Source of the DNA: Anaerolineaceae bacterium UBA2274
GTDB lineage: Bacteria > Chloroflexota > Anaerolineae > Anaerolineales > Anaerolineaceae
NCBI GenBank assembly: GCA_002347705.1
Contig: DDWY01000064.1
Location: 2,086 to 30,236 of the forward strand
Length of the DNA stretch: 28,151 bases
Direction of reading: 5' to 3'
Part shown: positions 7,042 to 14,678 of the stretch, piece after piece
Numbering within the stretch: position 1 is the first letter of the stretch
How the letters are laid out: every line of letters begins with the position of its first letter
Notes under the pieces: generated by a model
What the model was told of the DNA's origin: nothing
Seen by the model: the letters and a program-made list of their open reading frames with translations, nothing else
Databases searched by the model: none
Program-made: the position numbers and the translations under genes

Positions 7042-8961
7042 ATGACCCAACACCCAAAACGGCGAAAGTTTGTCCCTACCCCACTTAATCCTTTAACCCC
7101 CGTGCCCGCGGATATCGACATTGCCCAGGCGGCAACGCTCAAACCGATCCGCCAGGTGGCAGAAGAAATGGGCTTGGAGGAAAGCGAGCTGGAACTCTAT
7201 GGCGATTACAAGGCGAAGATCAAGCTTGAAGTGCTGGATCGCCTGGCAGACGCGCCCGATGGCAAGTATATCGACGTGACCGCTATCACCCCCACACCGC
7301 TCGGAGAAGGGAAAACGACCACCACAGTCGGCTTGAGCCAGGCGCTTGGAGCCCATCTGGGCAAACGCGTGGTTACCTGCATCCGTCAGCCCAGCCAGGG
7401 ACCGACCTTTGGCATCAAGGGCGGCGCTGCCGGCGGCGGCTACTCGCAGGTTATCCCCATGGAGGACTTCAACCTGCATCTGACCGGCGACATCCACGCC
7501 ATCACCGCCGCAAACAACCTGCTGGCGGCTGCCATCGACACGCGCATGTTCCATGAATCCACTCAGACGGATCTGGGTCTGTTCAACCGGCTTTGCCCGA
7601 AAGACAAAAAGGGCAAGCGCCATTTTTCAGTAAGTATGCAAGGACGCCTGAAGAAATTGGGCATCACCGAGACGGATCCTGATCTGCTGACCGATGAGCA
7701 AAAGGCGCGCTTCGCGCGGCTGGATATTGACCCTGAGACGGTCACCTGGCGGCGGGCTGTGGACGTGAACGACCGCATGCTGCGCGGGATTACGGTTGGG
7801 CAGGGCGATGCTGAAAAAGGTTTTGAGCTCAAAACAAATTACTACATCAGCGTTGCAAGTGAGCTGATGGCGATCCTGGCGCTGGCAACCAGCCTTCAGG
7901 ACATGCGCGAACGGATCGCGAAGATGGTGATCGGGCAGTCCAGGCAAGGCGAGCCGATTACAGCCGACGATCTGGGCGTGGCTGGCGCGCTGACCGTGCT
8001 GATGAAGGACACCATCAAGCCAAACCTGATGCAGACCCTCGAAGGCACCCCTGTGCTTGTGCACGCGGGGCCCTTCGCCAATATCGCCCACGGCAACAGC
8101 TCGATCATGGCAGACAAAATCGCCCTAAAACTGGCAGATTTTGTGATCACGGAATCAGGCTTTGGCGCGGACATGGGCATGGAAAAATTCTTCGACATCA
8201 AATGCCGCTACTCGGGCAACATTCCGAGCGTGGTGGTGTTGGTGGCGACGGTCAGAGCGCTCAAGATGCACGGCGGCGGCCCCAAGGTTAGCGCTGGCGC
8301 ACCGCTTGCCCCGGAGTATATTGACGAAAACCTCGAATTAGTGGAAAAAGGCGCTGCGAACCTGCTGGCACACGCCAGCATCGCGCAGAAATTCGGCGTA
8401 CCCGTGGTTGTGGCGGTCAATCGATTCCCCACAGATACCGACGCCGAGCTGGAACTGGTGCGCAAAATCGCGCTGGGGCACCCCGGCGTGGCGGACGCGG
8501 TGGTAGCGGATCACTTCAGCCTGGGTGGCGCTGGCGCTGTCGCGTTGGCGGAAGCGGTCGTGAAGGCGTCTGAGAAACCAGCGGACTTCAAATTCCTCTA
8601 CCCATTGAATATCCCGCTCAAGGAGAAGATCGAAACTATCGCCAGGGAAGTCTACGGCGCGGACGGGGTGGATTACAGCGAGCTGGCAGAAACGCGCATC
8701 GCCGAATATACCCGCATGGGTTACGACAAACTTCCCATCTGCATGGCGAAGACCCACCTCTCCCTCAGCCATGACCCCGAGCTGAAAGGCGTGCCAAAGG
8801 GCTACCGCATCCCCATCAGGGATGTCAGCGCGTCGGTTGGGGCTGGCTTCGTTTATCCCCTTTTGGGAAGCATGAGCACCATGCCTGGTCTGCCGACCAG
8901 ACCCGCTTATTACGACATCGACATCGACTTTGAGACGGGAAAGATACTGGGATTGAGTTAA
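7042..8961 (+). CDS. fhs: Formate--tetrahydrofolate ligase, long (eukaryote-like) form
   Basis: Fhs makes 10-formyl-THF from formate, THF and ATP in the cytoplasm, the entry step of the methyl branch of the Wood-Ljungdahl pathway and a source of C1 units for purines. The P-loop TPLGEGKTTT is at residues ~88-97, followed by RQPSQGPTFGIKGGAAGGG (~115-133). NLHLTGD, GTPVFVHAGP-like GTPVLVHAGPFANIAHG, and ATVRALKMHGGGP are all present, and the end RPAYYDIDID...GL is intact. At 639 residues it is some 80 longer than the usual bacterial enzyme (~557). The extra RLKKLGI..TDPDLLT...FARLDIDPETVTW block and the C-terminus resemble the synthetase domain of eukaryotic C1-THF synthase. AAGGAGAA precedes the ATG, and a strong terminator follows. 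Confidence 0.97.
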   Translation: MTQHPKRRKFVPTPLNPLTPVPADIDIAQAATLKPIRQVAEEMGLEESELELYGDYKAKIKLEVLDRLADAPDGKYIDVTAITPTPLGEGKTTTTVGLSQALGAHLGKRVVTCIRQPSQGPTFGIKGGAAGGGYSQVIPMEDFNLHLTGDIHAITAANNLLAAAIDTRMFHESTQTDLGLFNRLCPKDKKGKRHFSVSMQGRLKKLGITETDPDLLTDEQKARFARLDIDPETVTWRRAVDVNDRMLRGITVGQGDAEKGFELKTNYYISVASELMAILALATSLQDMRERIAKMVIGQSRQGEPITADDLGVAGALTVLMKDTIKPNLMQTLEGTPVLVHAGPFANIAHGNSSIMADKIALKLADFVITESGFGADMGMEKFFDIKCRYSGNIPSVVVLVATVRALKMHGGGPKVSAGAPLAPEYIDENLELVEKGAANLLAHASIAQKFGVPVVVAVNRFPTDTDAELELVRKIALGHPGVADAVVADHFSLGGAGAVALAEAVVKASEKPADFKFLYPLNIPLKEKIETIAREVYGADGVDYSELAETRIAEYTRMGYDKLPICMAKTHLSLSHDPELKGVPKGYRIPIRDVSASVGAGFVYPLLGSMSTMPGLPTRPAYYDIDIDFETGKILGLS

Positions 8962-8978
8962 AAATTTTTGCTACAAGG

Positions 8979-9008
8979 AAAACGGCTGGGAGACCAGCCG
9001 TTTTTTTA
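8979..9008 (+). terminator. Terminator after fhs
   Basis: AAAACGGCTGG/CCAGCCGTTTT is an 11-bp perfect stem with a GAGA loop, running into seven T residues. It lies 18 bases after the fhs stop. Confidence 0.92.
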
Positions 9009-9058
9009 TAGAGCGGTCAAGGCTATACACTTGTGAGCGTTTCTCTATACCAATTTTT

Positions 9059-9117
9059 TATAATCCATTAATGATTAGTGAGTATGATAAAGTTTACAAA
9101 AGATAAAAGACTTTATC
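9059..9117 (+). promoter_or_regulatory. Promoter region and inverted repeat upstream of the HtrA-like gene
   Basis: TATAAT at 9059-9064 is the best -10 box; the nearest TTG hexamer, TTGTGA (9031-9036), is 22 bp away. Downstream, in the likely leader, a perfect 8-bp inverted repeat GATAAAGT (9086-9093) / ACTTTATC (9110-9117) flanks 16 AT-rich bases. It could be an operator or a weak hairpin ahead of the ribosome site AAGGTGA (9124-9130). Confidence 0.4.
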
Positions 9118-9133
9118 TATCAGAAGGTGAATT

Positions 9134-10321
9134 ATGACCAAACAAAACAAACTACGCACGCTTTTCTTTCTCTTGTCAATCATTGTGGTTGGCACTGCCT
9201 GTTCCTTATCGCGGGTGGTTACTTCCAACCCGCAACAGCCGACAGCAATGCCTTTGGCGGAAACCACAGCCGTGCCAACAACCTTACCCCCTCAGGAATC
9301 CGGGACCATTCTGGTGCCAGAATTCGCAACCCTGGAGGGCAGCCTTGAAGCCCTGTATGAAATGTACAGCCCTGGGGTTGTTTCGCTGCAGTATGCTTCC
9401 GTTAGTGGTTCAGGGCAAGGAACAGGTTTTGTGATTGATAAAGAGGGGCACATCGTCACCAATTATCACGTTGCCAGTGATATCGATCAGCTTGAAGTGC
9501 ACTTTTCATCCGGCCTGAAAGTCTATGGTGAGGTGATCGGGTCAGATATGGACTCTGATCTGGCTGTCATCAAGGTGGATGTGGATCCGGACGAGCTGGT
9601 TCCGCTGCCCCTGGGAGACTCTGATCAGATCAAGGTCGGGCAGATGGTGGTGGCAATTGGCAACCCGTATGGCTTGAGCGGCACAATGACGATGGGCGTT
9701 GTTTCCGCGAGGGGAAGGGTCTTGGATTCGATGCGCCAGACCTCGGCGGGGACATATTACTCTTCGGGCGATACGATCCAGACCGACGCCTTGATCAACC
9801 CCGGGAATTCCGGCGGACCACTGCTTAACCTCAATGGGGAAGTGATCGGGGTGAACCGGGCGATCCAAACAGCGGGTTTGAGCATCACCGGTGATGCTAT
9901 CAACACCGGAATTGGTTTCGCTATCTCCTCAAATGTGGTGCGCAAGGTAGTACCATCATTGATCGAAAAGGGCAGTTACGAGTATCCATACCTCGGTCTC
10001 ACCAGTTATTCGAGTATGTCGCTGGCAATGATAGAGGTGTTGGAACTGCCTCAATCCACAGGCGCGTATGTGCTGTCAGTCGTAAAAGGCGGTCCGGCTG
10101 ATCAGGCAGGGATCCGGGGTGGGACGTCGCCAAGTTCGGTGCAGGGGCTGTATAAGGGCGGAGATTTGATCATCGCGGTTGATGGTCAGCCGATCAAGGA
10201 TTTTAGCGAGTTGATGAGCTACATGGTGGTCAACAAAAACCCGGGCGAGACGATCACCTTTACCGTCATCCGAAATGGAGAAACCTTGGATGTGGATGTG
10301 GTGCTGGGGTACCGCGAGTAA
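9134..10321 (+). CDS. HtrA/DegP-like trypsin-family serine protease, lipoprotein, one PDZ domain
   Basis: This 395-residue protein is an extracytoplasmic protease of the HtrA family, which degrades or refolds damaged envelope proteins. The signal ends VVGTAC with Cys23 as lipobox, then a Thr/Pro-rich linker to about residue 60. The trypsin-like domain spans ~70-280 with a complete triad: His112 in NYHV, Asp142 in SDLAV and Ser226 in NPGNSGGP. A single PDZ domain follows (~285-395; YLGLT, ...VVKGGPADQAGI, GGDLIIAVDGQPI). Membrane anchoring through a lipid instead of a transmembrane helix is a lineage trait. AAGGTGA supports the start. The gene stands alone, between the fhs terminator and a bidirectional terminator. 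A DegQ/HhoA-like single-PDZ form is the closest type. Confidence 0.94.
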   Translation: MTKQNKLRTLFFLLSIIVVGTACSLSRVVTSNPQQPTAMPLAETTAVPTTLPPQESGTILVPEFATLEGSLEALYEMYSPGVVSLQYASVSGSGQGTGFVIDKEGHIVTNYHVASDIDQLEVHFSSGLKVYGEVIGSDMDSDLAVIKVDVDPDELVPLPLGDSDQIKVGQMVVAIGNPYGLSGTMTMGVVSARGRVLDSMRQTSAGTYYSSGDTIQTDALINPGNSGGPLLNLNGEVIGVNRAIQTAGLSITGDAINTGIGFAISSNVVRKVVPSLIEKGSYEYPYLGLTSYSSMSLAMIEVLELPQSTGAYVLSVVKGGPADQAGIRGGTSPSSVQGLYKGGDLIIAVDGQPIKDFSELMSYMVVNKNPGETITFTVIRNGETLDVDVVLGYRE

Positions 10322-10334
10322 GACCACATTTGAA

Positions 10335-10366
10335 CAAAAAAGAGGCGCCGTAGCGCCTCTTTTTTG
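10335..10366. terminator. Bidirectional terminator between convergent genes
   Basis: CAAAAAAGAGGCGC/GCGCCTCTTTTTTG form a 14-bp perfect palindrome with a CGTA loop, with A6 on one side and T6 on the other. It can end both the HtrA-like gene (plus) and the efflux operon (minus, stop at 10398). Confidence 0.93.
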
Positions 10367-10397
10367 TGCATTGATGTCGTACCAAAATTCCAGCGAA

Positions 10398-11630
10398 CTA
10401 TTCGTATCTGAGAGCTTCTACCGGTTCCAGGTTGGCAGCCCGCAGAGCTGGATACCAACCAAAGAAAATGCCAACCGCGAGCGAAAAGAGCGTAGCAAGC
10501 AGGACAGAATTCAGGCTGATCTCAGGCACCAGCGGTGTGCCGGAATTGGCAGCAACCGCGCCAACAATTTCTCCGAGCAGCCATCCAAGTCCGATACCTA
10601 TCAGACCGCCAAAAACACTCAACATTGCGGATTCTGTCAGGAACTGCAGCTGGATATCAAACTTACGTGCTCCCAGGGCTTTACGCAGACCAATTTCTCG
10701 CGTCCGTTCAGTCACGGAGACGAGCATAATGTTCATGATGCCAATGCCGCCCACCAGTAGTGAGATTGCGGCAATCCCAGCCAGAAAAATTGTCAGAATA
10801 TTGGTGATGGAATTGGCAATCGAGAGCATATCCTCCTGGTTGGTCATCGTGAAATCATCCGGCTGACGGCTGGTGAGGCGGTGAGAGGCTCGCAGAAGAG
10901 TTCTTCCTTCATGCATTGCTTCGTCAATTGAGTTCGAATCCTGCGCCTGGATAAGCAGAAAATCTACAGCATTGGGAACATTTTGGCGCTTCACACGCAG
11001 CTGCATGGCAGTAATTGGGATGTAAGCATCCATATCCGGGCTGGAAAATTGGTTGCCGCCTTTGGCAGCAGCAACGCCGACCACACGGAAGGGATAGTTG
11101 TTGATGTGCACGGTCGTGCCGACCAGTTCAGTTTGACGACCCGTCAGCCTTTCAGCCAGCTCTGGTCCGAGCACGACCACTGAACTGCGGTTTGTGATGT
11201 GACTTTCTGTGAAGAAGCTTCCTTCGCTGAGTTTGAGGTCGATGACTTCGGCATAGTTCCCGGTAACACCCATGATGGAGGTTTGAGCGCTCTCATCGCC
11301 AAAGCGAACACTGCTTTGTCCTGAAAGTACAGACGCAATATTCAGGATGTGGGGGGCGCGGGCTCGGTTGGCAAGCGCGTCGGCGTCTGCTGTGGTGAGA
11401 TACTTGGGATTCGTCACGTCCTCCGTGCGATTACCGCGAAAAACGTAAATCACGTTCGTTCCGATCGATTCAATTTGCCCCATAATGCTTGCTTCGGCTC
11501 CCTGTCCAATCGACAGAACCCCAATAACCGCCCCAACGCCAATCACGATGCCCAGAACCGTCAAAAAAGAACGGGTTTTATTGCCTGCAATACTTGCAAT
11601 TGCCTCTTTAAGTGCTTGCCAGAATTTCAT
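10398..11630 (-). CDS. MacB/FtsX-type ABC transporter permease
   Basis: The 410-residue permease has MacB topology. A first membrane helix (~20-42, ending GAVIGVLSIGQGAEAS) is followed by a ~230-residue extracytoplasmic domain containing VVVLGPELAERL and FRVVGV segments. Three closely spaced C-terminal helices come next (~278-308, ~335-362, ~372-395), linked by the conserved TERTREIGLRKALGA loop. This mechanotransmission type couples cytoplasmic ATP hydrolysis to extracytoplasmic work such as peptide, lipid or drug export, working with the adaptor and ATPase encoded upstream. Its ATG overlaps the ATPase stop (ATGA at 11630-11627), giving translational coupling and equal dosage. Unlike MacB proper, the ATPase is a separate polypeptide, as in LolCDE or YknXYZ systems. 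The substrate cannot be told from sequence. Confidence 0.93.
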   Translation of the reverse strand: MKFWQALKEAIASIAGNKTRSFLTVLGIVIGVGAVIGVLSIGQGAEASIMGQIESIGTNVIYVFRGNRTEDVTNPKYLTTADADALANRARAPHILNIASVLSGQSSVRFGDESAQTSIMGVTGNYAEVIDLKLSEGSFFTESHITNRSSVVVLGPELAERLTGRQTELVGTTVHINNYPFRVVGVAAAKGGNQFSSPDMDAYIPITAMQLRVKRQNVPNAVDFLLIQAQDSNSIDEAMHEGRTLLRASHRLTSRQPDDFTMTNQEDMLSIANSITNILTIFLAGIAAISLLVGGIGIMNIMLVSVTERTREIGLRKALGARKFDIQLQFLTESAMLSVFGGLIGIGLGWLLGEIVGAVAANSGTPLVPEISLNSVLLATLFSLAVGIFFGWYPALRAANLEPVEALRYE

Positions 11631-12334
11631 GCGATTGCCTCCGGGGCTTTGATCAGACCATCGAAGAGCTGTATGGTTCGCTGGGCGTGAAGCGCAACTG
11701 TGGGATCATGGGTAACCAGGACGATCGTGGTGTTCTGTTGCTGGTTAAGCTTGATGAGTAGTTCCATAACCTCTTTGCCGGATTGGGAATCGAGATTGCC
11801 AGTTGGCTCATCTGCCAGCAGGATTGCCGGCTGATTCACCAGCGCCCTGGCGATTGCCACGCGCTGCTGCTGCCCGCCAGACAGCTCGTTGGGCTTGTGA
11901 CGCATGCGATCTCCAAGCCCGACAGATTCCAACGCTGCTTCTGCGCGCTGACGCATATTGGATGTGTCCTCACTGTAACGCAACGGCAGGGCGACATTTT
12001 CGATGGCGTCGATGCGTGGCAGCAAGTTGTACTTTTGGAAAACAAAACCAATCTTTTGGTTGCGCACAATCGCAAGTTCATCATCATGCAGGTCAGAAAC
12101 GCGTAAAGAATCGAGGTAGTAATCGCCAGACGTGGGGGAGTCCAAACAGCCGATCATGTTCATCAAGGTCGACTTGCCCGAACCACTTGGGCCCATGATG
12201 GCAACCATTTCACCCGGAAAAATCTGCATATCAATGCCGCGCAATGCCCGAACCACGATCTCGCCAATATAATAGTCCTTGGTGAGATTTTGCACATCGA
12301 TCACAGGCTTGACAGCCTGAGGGGTAAGCTCCAT
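11627..12334 (-). CDS. MacB/LolD-type ABC transporter ATPase
   Basis: A 235-residue nucleotide-binding subunit. Walker A is GPSGSGKST (48-56), the Q-loop Q100 lies in FVFQKYNLLP, the signature is LSGGQQQRVAIARAL (151-165), Walker B is ILLADEPTG (171-179) with the D-loop NLDSQSG, and the switch His is 209 in VTHD. The LPLRYS and FQKYNLLP segments are typical of the LolD/MacB/FtsE branch. It starts 2 nt after the adaptor stop and uses an internal GGCAGG ribosome site; its own stop overlaps the permease ATG. It powers the efflux complex from the cytoplasmic side. Confidence 0.95.
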   Translation of the reverse strand: MELTPQAVKPVIDVQNLTKDYYIGEIVVRALRGIDMQIFPGEMVAIMGPSGSGKSTLMNMIGCLDSPTSGDYYLDSLRVSDLHDDELAIVRNQKIGFVFQKYNLLPRIDAIENVALPLRYSEDTSNMRQRAEAALESVGLGDRMRHKPNELSGGQQQRVAIARALVNQPAILLADEPTGNLDSQSGKEVMELLIKLNQQQNTTIVLVTHDPTVALHAQRTIQLFDGLIKAPEAIA

Positions 12335-12336
12335 TT

Positions 12337-13716
12337 TTACCTGCCCATTTGCATGAAGGAATCCATCAATGAGACTGGCGGCGAAAGCAAAATGGCTTCT
12401 CCATCCTGGATGTCTCCTTGAAGAACTTCGATTTTGCGGCTTGAATAAGCCCCGATTTTGACTTCTACCTCCATCGGCTTTCCATCCCGCAATACGTAGA
12501 CAAAGTAATTGCCGTTGCGGCTTACGATCGACTCAGCAGGCACGGTGTAGGTGTTTGGTTTTTCTTCGATCAGGATGTTCACACCCACGGTCATACTGGG
12601 TCTGATGCCCTCATGATCGGAATCCAGGCGAATCGTGACGTTGTAATTAACAATGCCAGCAGTGTTAACGCCAACTGTAGCAACCTCAGTCACAGTTCCA
12701 TAAAAAGTCTGCTCAAAAAAAGCGTCAAACACCAATTCGGCTTCTTGCCCAACTTTGACTAAGGGAATGTCAACCTCCGAGATGGGCACGTCCACGTATA
12801 GCTCGGATAGATCAGCAATTTGGGCTGCTGGACTGCCAGGGCTGACCATGTCGCCAGTTCGGTTAGTCAGGGAAGTGACTGTTCCAGCAAAGGGGGCTTT
12901 GATGGTCTGACCTTCCAACTGCTTTTCCGCGAGATTAAGTTGTAATTCGAGTTTTTCCCTGGCATCAGGGTCAGGACCATCAGCAATCTTTTCCAACTCT
13001 GCCTCCCAGGCGGCAATATTCTGCTTTTGGAGGTTTATCTGGCTGTTGAGCGAGTCAGTTTCGCTGGCAATGACGGCAGGATCGCAAAAGTCGAGATCCG
13101 CGCGGGCAGCCTGAACCTGCAGCCAATATGTTTGGGTTGACCAATTGCGATAACTCTCAAGCGCGTCATCATAAGCGGTCTGCAGGTTGTTCAGACGCCA
13201 GTCTGTGCATTCGCGCTCGGTAAGGGCGAGTAGATTTTGTTCAAGCGTTCTGAGCGTATTCTCAGCATTAATCAGGTTATTTTGCAAAGTGACCCGCTGC
13301 AAATCTGTGTCGGGATCGAGTTTCTGCAATCCAGTTTGGGCGTTGAGCAAGTTGAGCCGCGCCTGGAGCATTTCTGCTGGCAGGCGGGAGTCATCAAGAC
13401 GGTAGAGCACGGTGTCTGCCGCAACTTCCGCGCCAACTTCATGTGCCACTTCACCAACAAAACCTGAAGTTTGCCAATAAAGCAAGGCAGATTGACGCGG
13501 GCGGATGGTGCCGGCGCCGCTGATGGTGGAAACAAGCGTTTCACGTGTGTATGGAATAGTTTCCAGTTGGGCGAGAGCATCTTCATTTGCTCTGCGCTGG
13601 CGTTCCTGGTTCAAAAAATACGCTCCGACGATGAGCGCGAGGATAATAAAAATGACCAGTAACCTGCGGCCAGTTTTCTTCTTCTTTTTTAGTTGGGGTC
13701 GATCAACAGTTGACAT
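12337..13716 (-). CDS. MacA/HlyD-family periplasmic adaptor (membrane fusion protein)
   Basis: A 459-residue adaptor anchored by one N-terminal helix (about 19-36, after a KKKKK patch). It reads as a biotinyl-lipoyl-like half (SGAGTIRPRQSALLYW, then GFVGEVAHEVGAEV), a long helical hairpin (~110-270) rich in Leu/Gln/Glu, the second lipoyl half (IKAPFAGTVTSL, then NRTGDMVSPG) and beta-barrel domains with DVPISEVDIPLVKVGQ. The hairpin contains two cysteines (ERECTDW and DFCDP), unusual for the family. ATG 13716 is preferred over the TTG one codon earlier because GGAGG is 5 nt upstream of it. First gene of the operon; it couples permease and substrate outside the membrane. In a monoderm-like cell it would act as a sleeve without a TolC partner. 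Confidence 0.93.
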   Translation of the reverse strand: MSTVDRPQLKKKKKTGRRLLVIFIILALIVGAYFLNQERQRRANEDALAQLETIPYTRETLVSTISGAGTIRPRQSALLYWQTSGFVGEVAHEVGAEVAADTVLYRLDDSRLPAEMLQARLNLLNAQTGLQKLDPDTDLQRVTLQNNLINAENTLRTLEQNLLALTERECTDWRLNNLQTAYDDALESYRNWSTQTYWLQVQAARADLDFCDPAVIASETDSLNSQINLQKQNIAAWEAELEKIADGPDPDAREKLELQLNLAEKQLEGQTIKAPFAGTVTSLTNRTGDMVSPGSPAAQIADLSELYVDVPISEVDIPLVKVGQEAELVFDAFFEQTFYGTVTEVATVGVNTAGIVNYNVTIRLDSDHEGIRPSMTVGVNILIEEKPNTYTVPAESIVSRNGNYFVYVLRDGKPMEVEVKIGAYSSRKIEVLQGDIQDGEAILLSPPVSLMDSFMQMGR

Positions 13717-13819
13717 CAATTCCTCCGAAATAGTATTGGTAAATAATACCCTTGAATAGTAAGAGAAGCATTAATATAGCTTGGACAAAAGATGGTAGGT
13801 CATAGGTGGTAGGTGTATG

Positions 13820-14010
13820 TCGGGTCATAGTGCTCGAAGAGTATGTATAGTTTAACCCGGCATCACAAGCACCAGCACACACAATTTTTAGCGGTATTCC
13901 TTTGAATGAAATGAGGTTTGGCGTAGGTCAGGTCCCGTATTTGGACCTGACATCACAAGTGCCGGCGTGCACAATCTTTACAGGCATCCCGTTGAATGAA
14001 TTGAGGTGCG
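13820..14010. repeat. Diverged 60-bp direct repeats and hairpin upstream of the efflux operon
   Basis: The 374-bp gap 13717-14090 holds no gene. Segments 13861-13920 and 13951-14010 are direct copies about 75-80% alike; both begin CATCACAAG, contain ACAAT.TTTA and end TTGAATGAA.TGAGGT. Between them GTCAGGTCC (13927-13935) and GGACCTGAC (13943-13951) form a perfect 9-bp stem. Near 13820-13860 lies a CGGGTCATAGTGCTCGAAG copy related to 3633 and 27911. AT-rich TATTAT/TATATT motifs at 13743-13780 could hold the operon promoter, but no clear -35/-10 pair is seen. Confidence 0.65.
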
Positions 14011-14090
14011 GATTCACTCGTGGCGTCAGGTTCACCAGCAGAACCCGACCTACAGAGACTACCTGTCAGCCACCACCAATCAGCTGACAA

Positions 14091-14630
14091 CTACTTGATC
14101 ATTCTGGAGACCGCTTTAAAGGCTGGGTGTTGGGCGGATCGCAGCAAACTGAAAAGCGCCATCTCGACGGTGGTCAGATGCACCCCCTGGCTGGCAAGCT
14201 CCTGCAAGGCAATAGTCTTGTTGTAAGGCTTGCGCGAAGAGACAGCATCCGCAGCCAGGTGTACCTCAAAACCCTCAGCGACCAGATCGAGACTGGATTG
14301 GTAAAGGCAAATGTGTGCTTCGAAGCCGCACAGAAGCAATTGACTGCGCCCGGAACTGCGTATAGCCTCTTGAACAGCGGCGTCTTGCCAGATGCTGAAG
14401 TGCACGCGAGGTAAGTCCGTCTGGCCAGGCAGAAGCTCTGCGATTTCAGGGATGGTGTTTCCAATTTTTTCGGGAACCTGTGCTGTCAGGAGCACCGGTA
14501 TCTTGAGCATGCCCGCTCCCTGAACAAGCTGCCTAACGGCTTGTATGGCTGATTCGCTCTCAGCCACAACCCGGGCAAGCTTCCCCTGGACGTCAACAAC
14601 GATTAATAATGTGTTTTCAAGGCTCAACAT
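14091..14630 (-). CDS. Isochorismatase-family cysteine hydrolase
   Basis: A 179-residue cytoplasmic hydrolase of the isochorismatase-like (YcaC-type) superfamily, which cleaves amides, ureas or vinyl ethers with an Asp-Lys-Cys triad. Asp13 in LLIVVDVQGKL and nucleophile Cys108 in GFEAHICL are clear. The expected Lys of the K-x-x-F-S motif is replaced by Arg (R75 in LPRVHFSIW), so activity may be altered. The frame extends to 14684, but the ATG at 14630 is chosen: AGGAG lies 8 nt upstream, the family starts here, and the longer version would overlap the divergent promoter. Substrate unknown; nicotinamidase-type metal ligands are not seen. Confidence 0.88.
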   Translation of the reverse strand: MLSLENTLLIVVDVQGKLARVVAESESAIQAVRQLVQGAGMLKIPVLLTAQVPEKIGNTIPEIAELLPGQTDLPRVHFSIWQDAAVQEAIRSSGRSQLLLCGFEAHICLYQSSLDLVAEGFEVHLAADAVSSRKPYNKTIALQELASQGVHLTTVEMALFSLLRSAQHPAFKAVSRMIK

Positions 14631-14664
14631 GGGCAATGCTCCTGACTTCAGTTCGTTTGCATCA

Positions 14665-14672
14665 ATTATAAT
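14665..14672. promoter_or_regulatory. Symmetric -10 region serving two divergent genes
   Basis: The octamer ATTATAAT carries TATAAT on both strands (plus 14667-14672, minus 14670-14665). On the plus strand it ends 6 nt before the ATG of the DUF624 gene; on the minus strand it gives a ~28-nt leader with an AGGAG site for the hydrolase gene. One AT-rich core thus appears to drive both directions. Confidence 0.55.
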
Positions 14673-14678
14673 CAAGCT

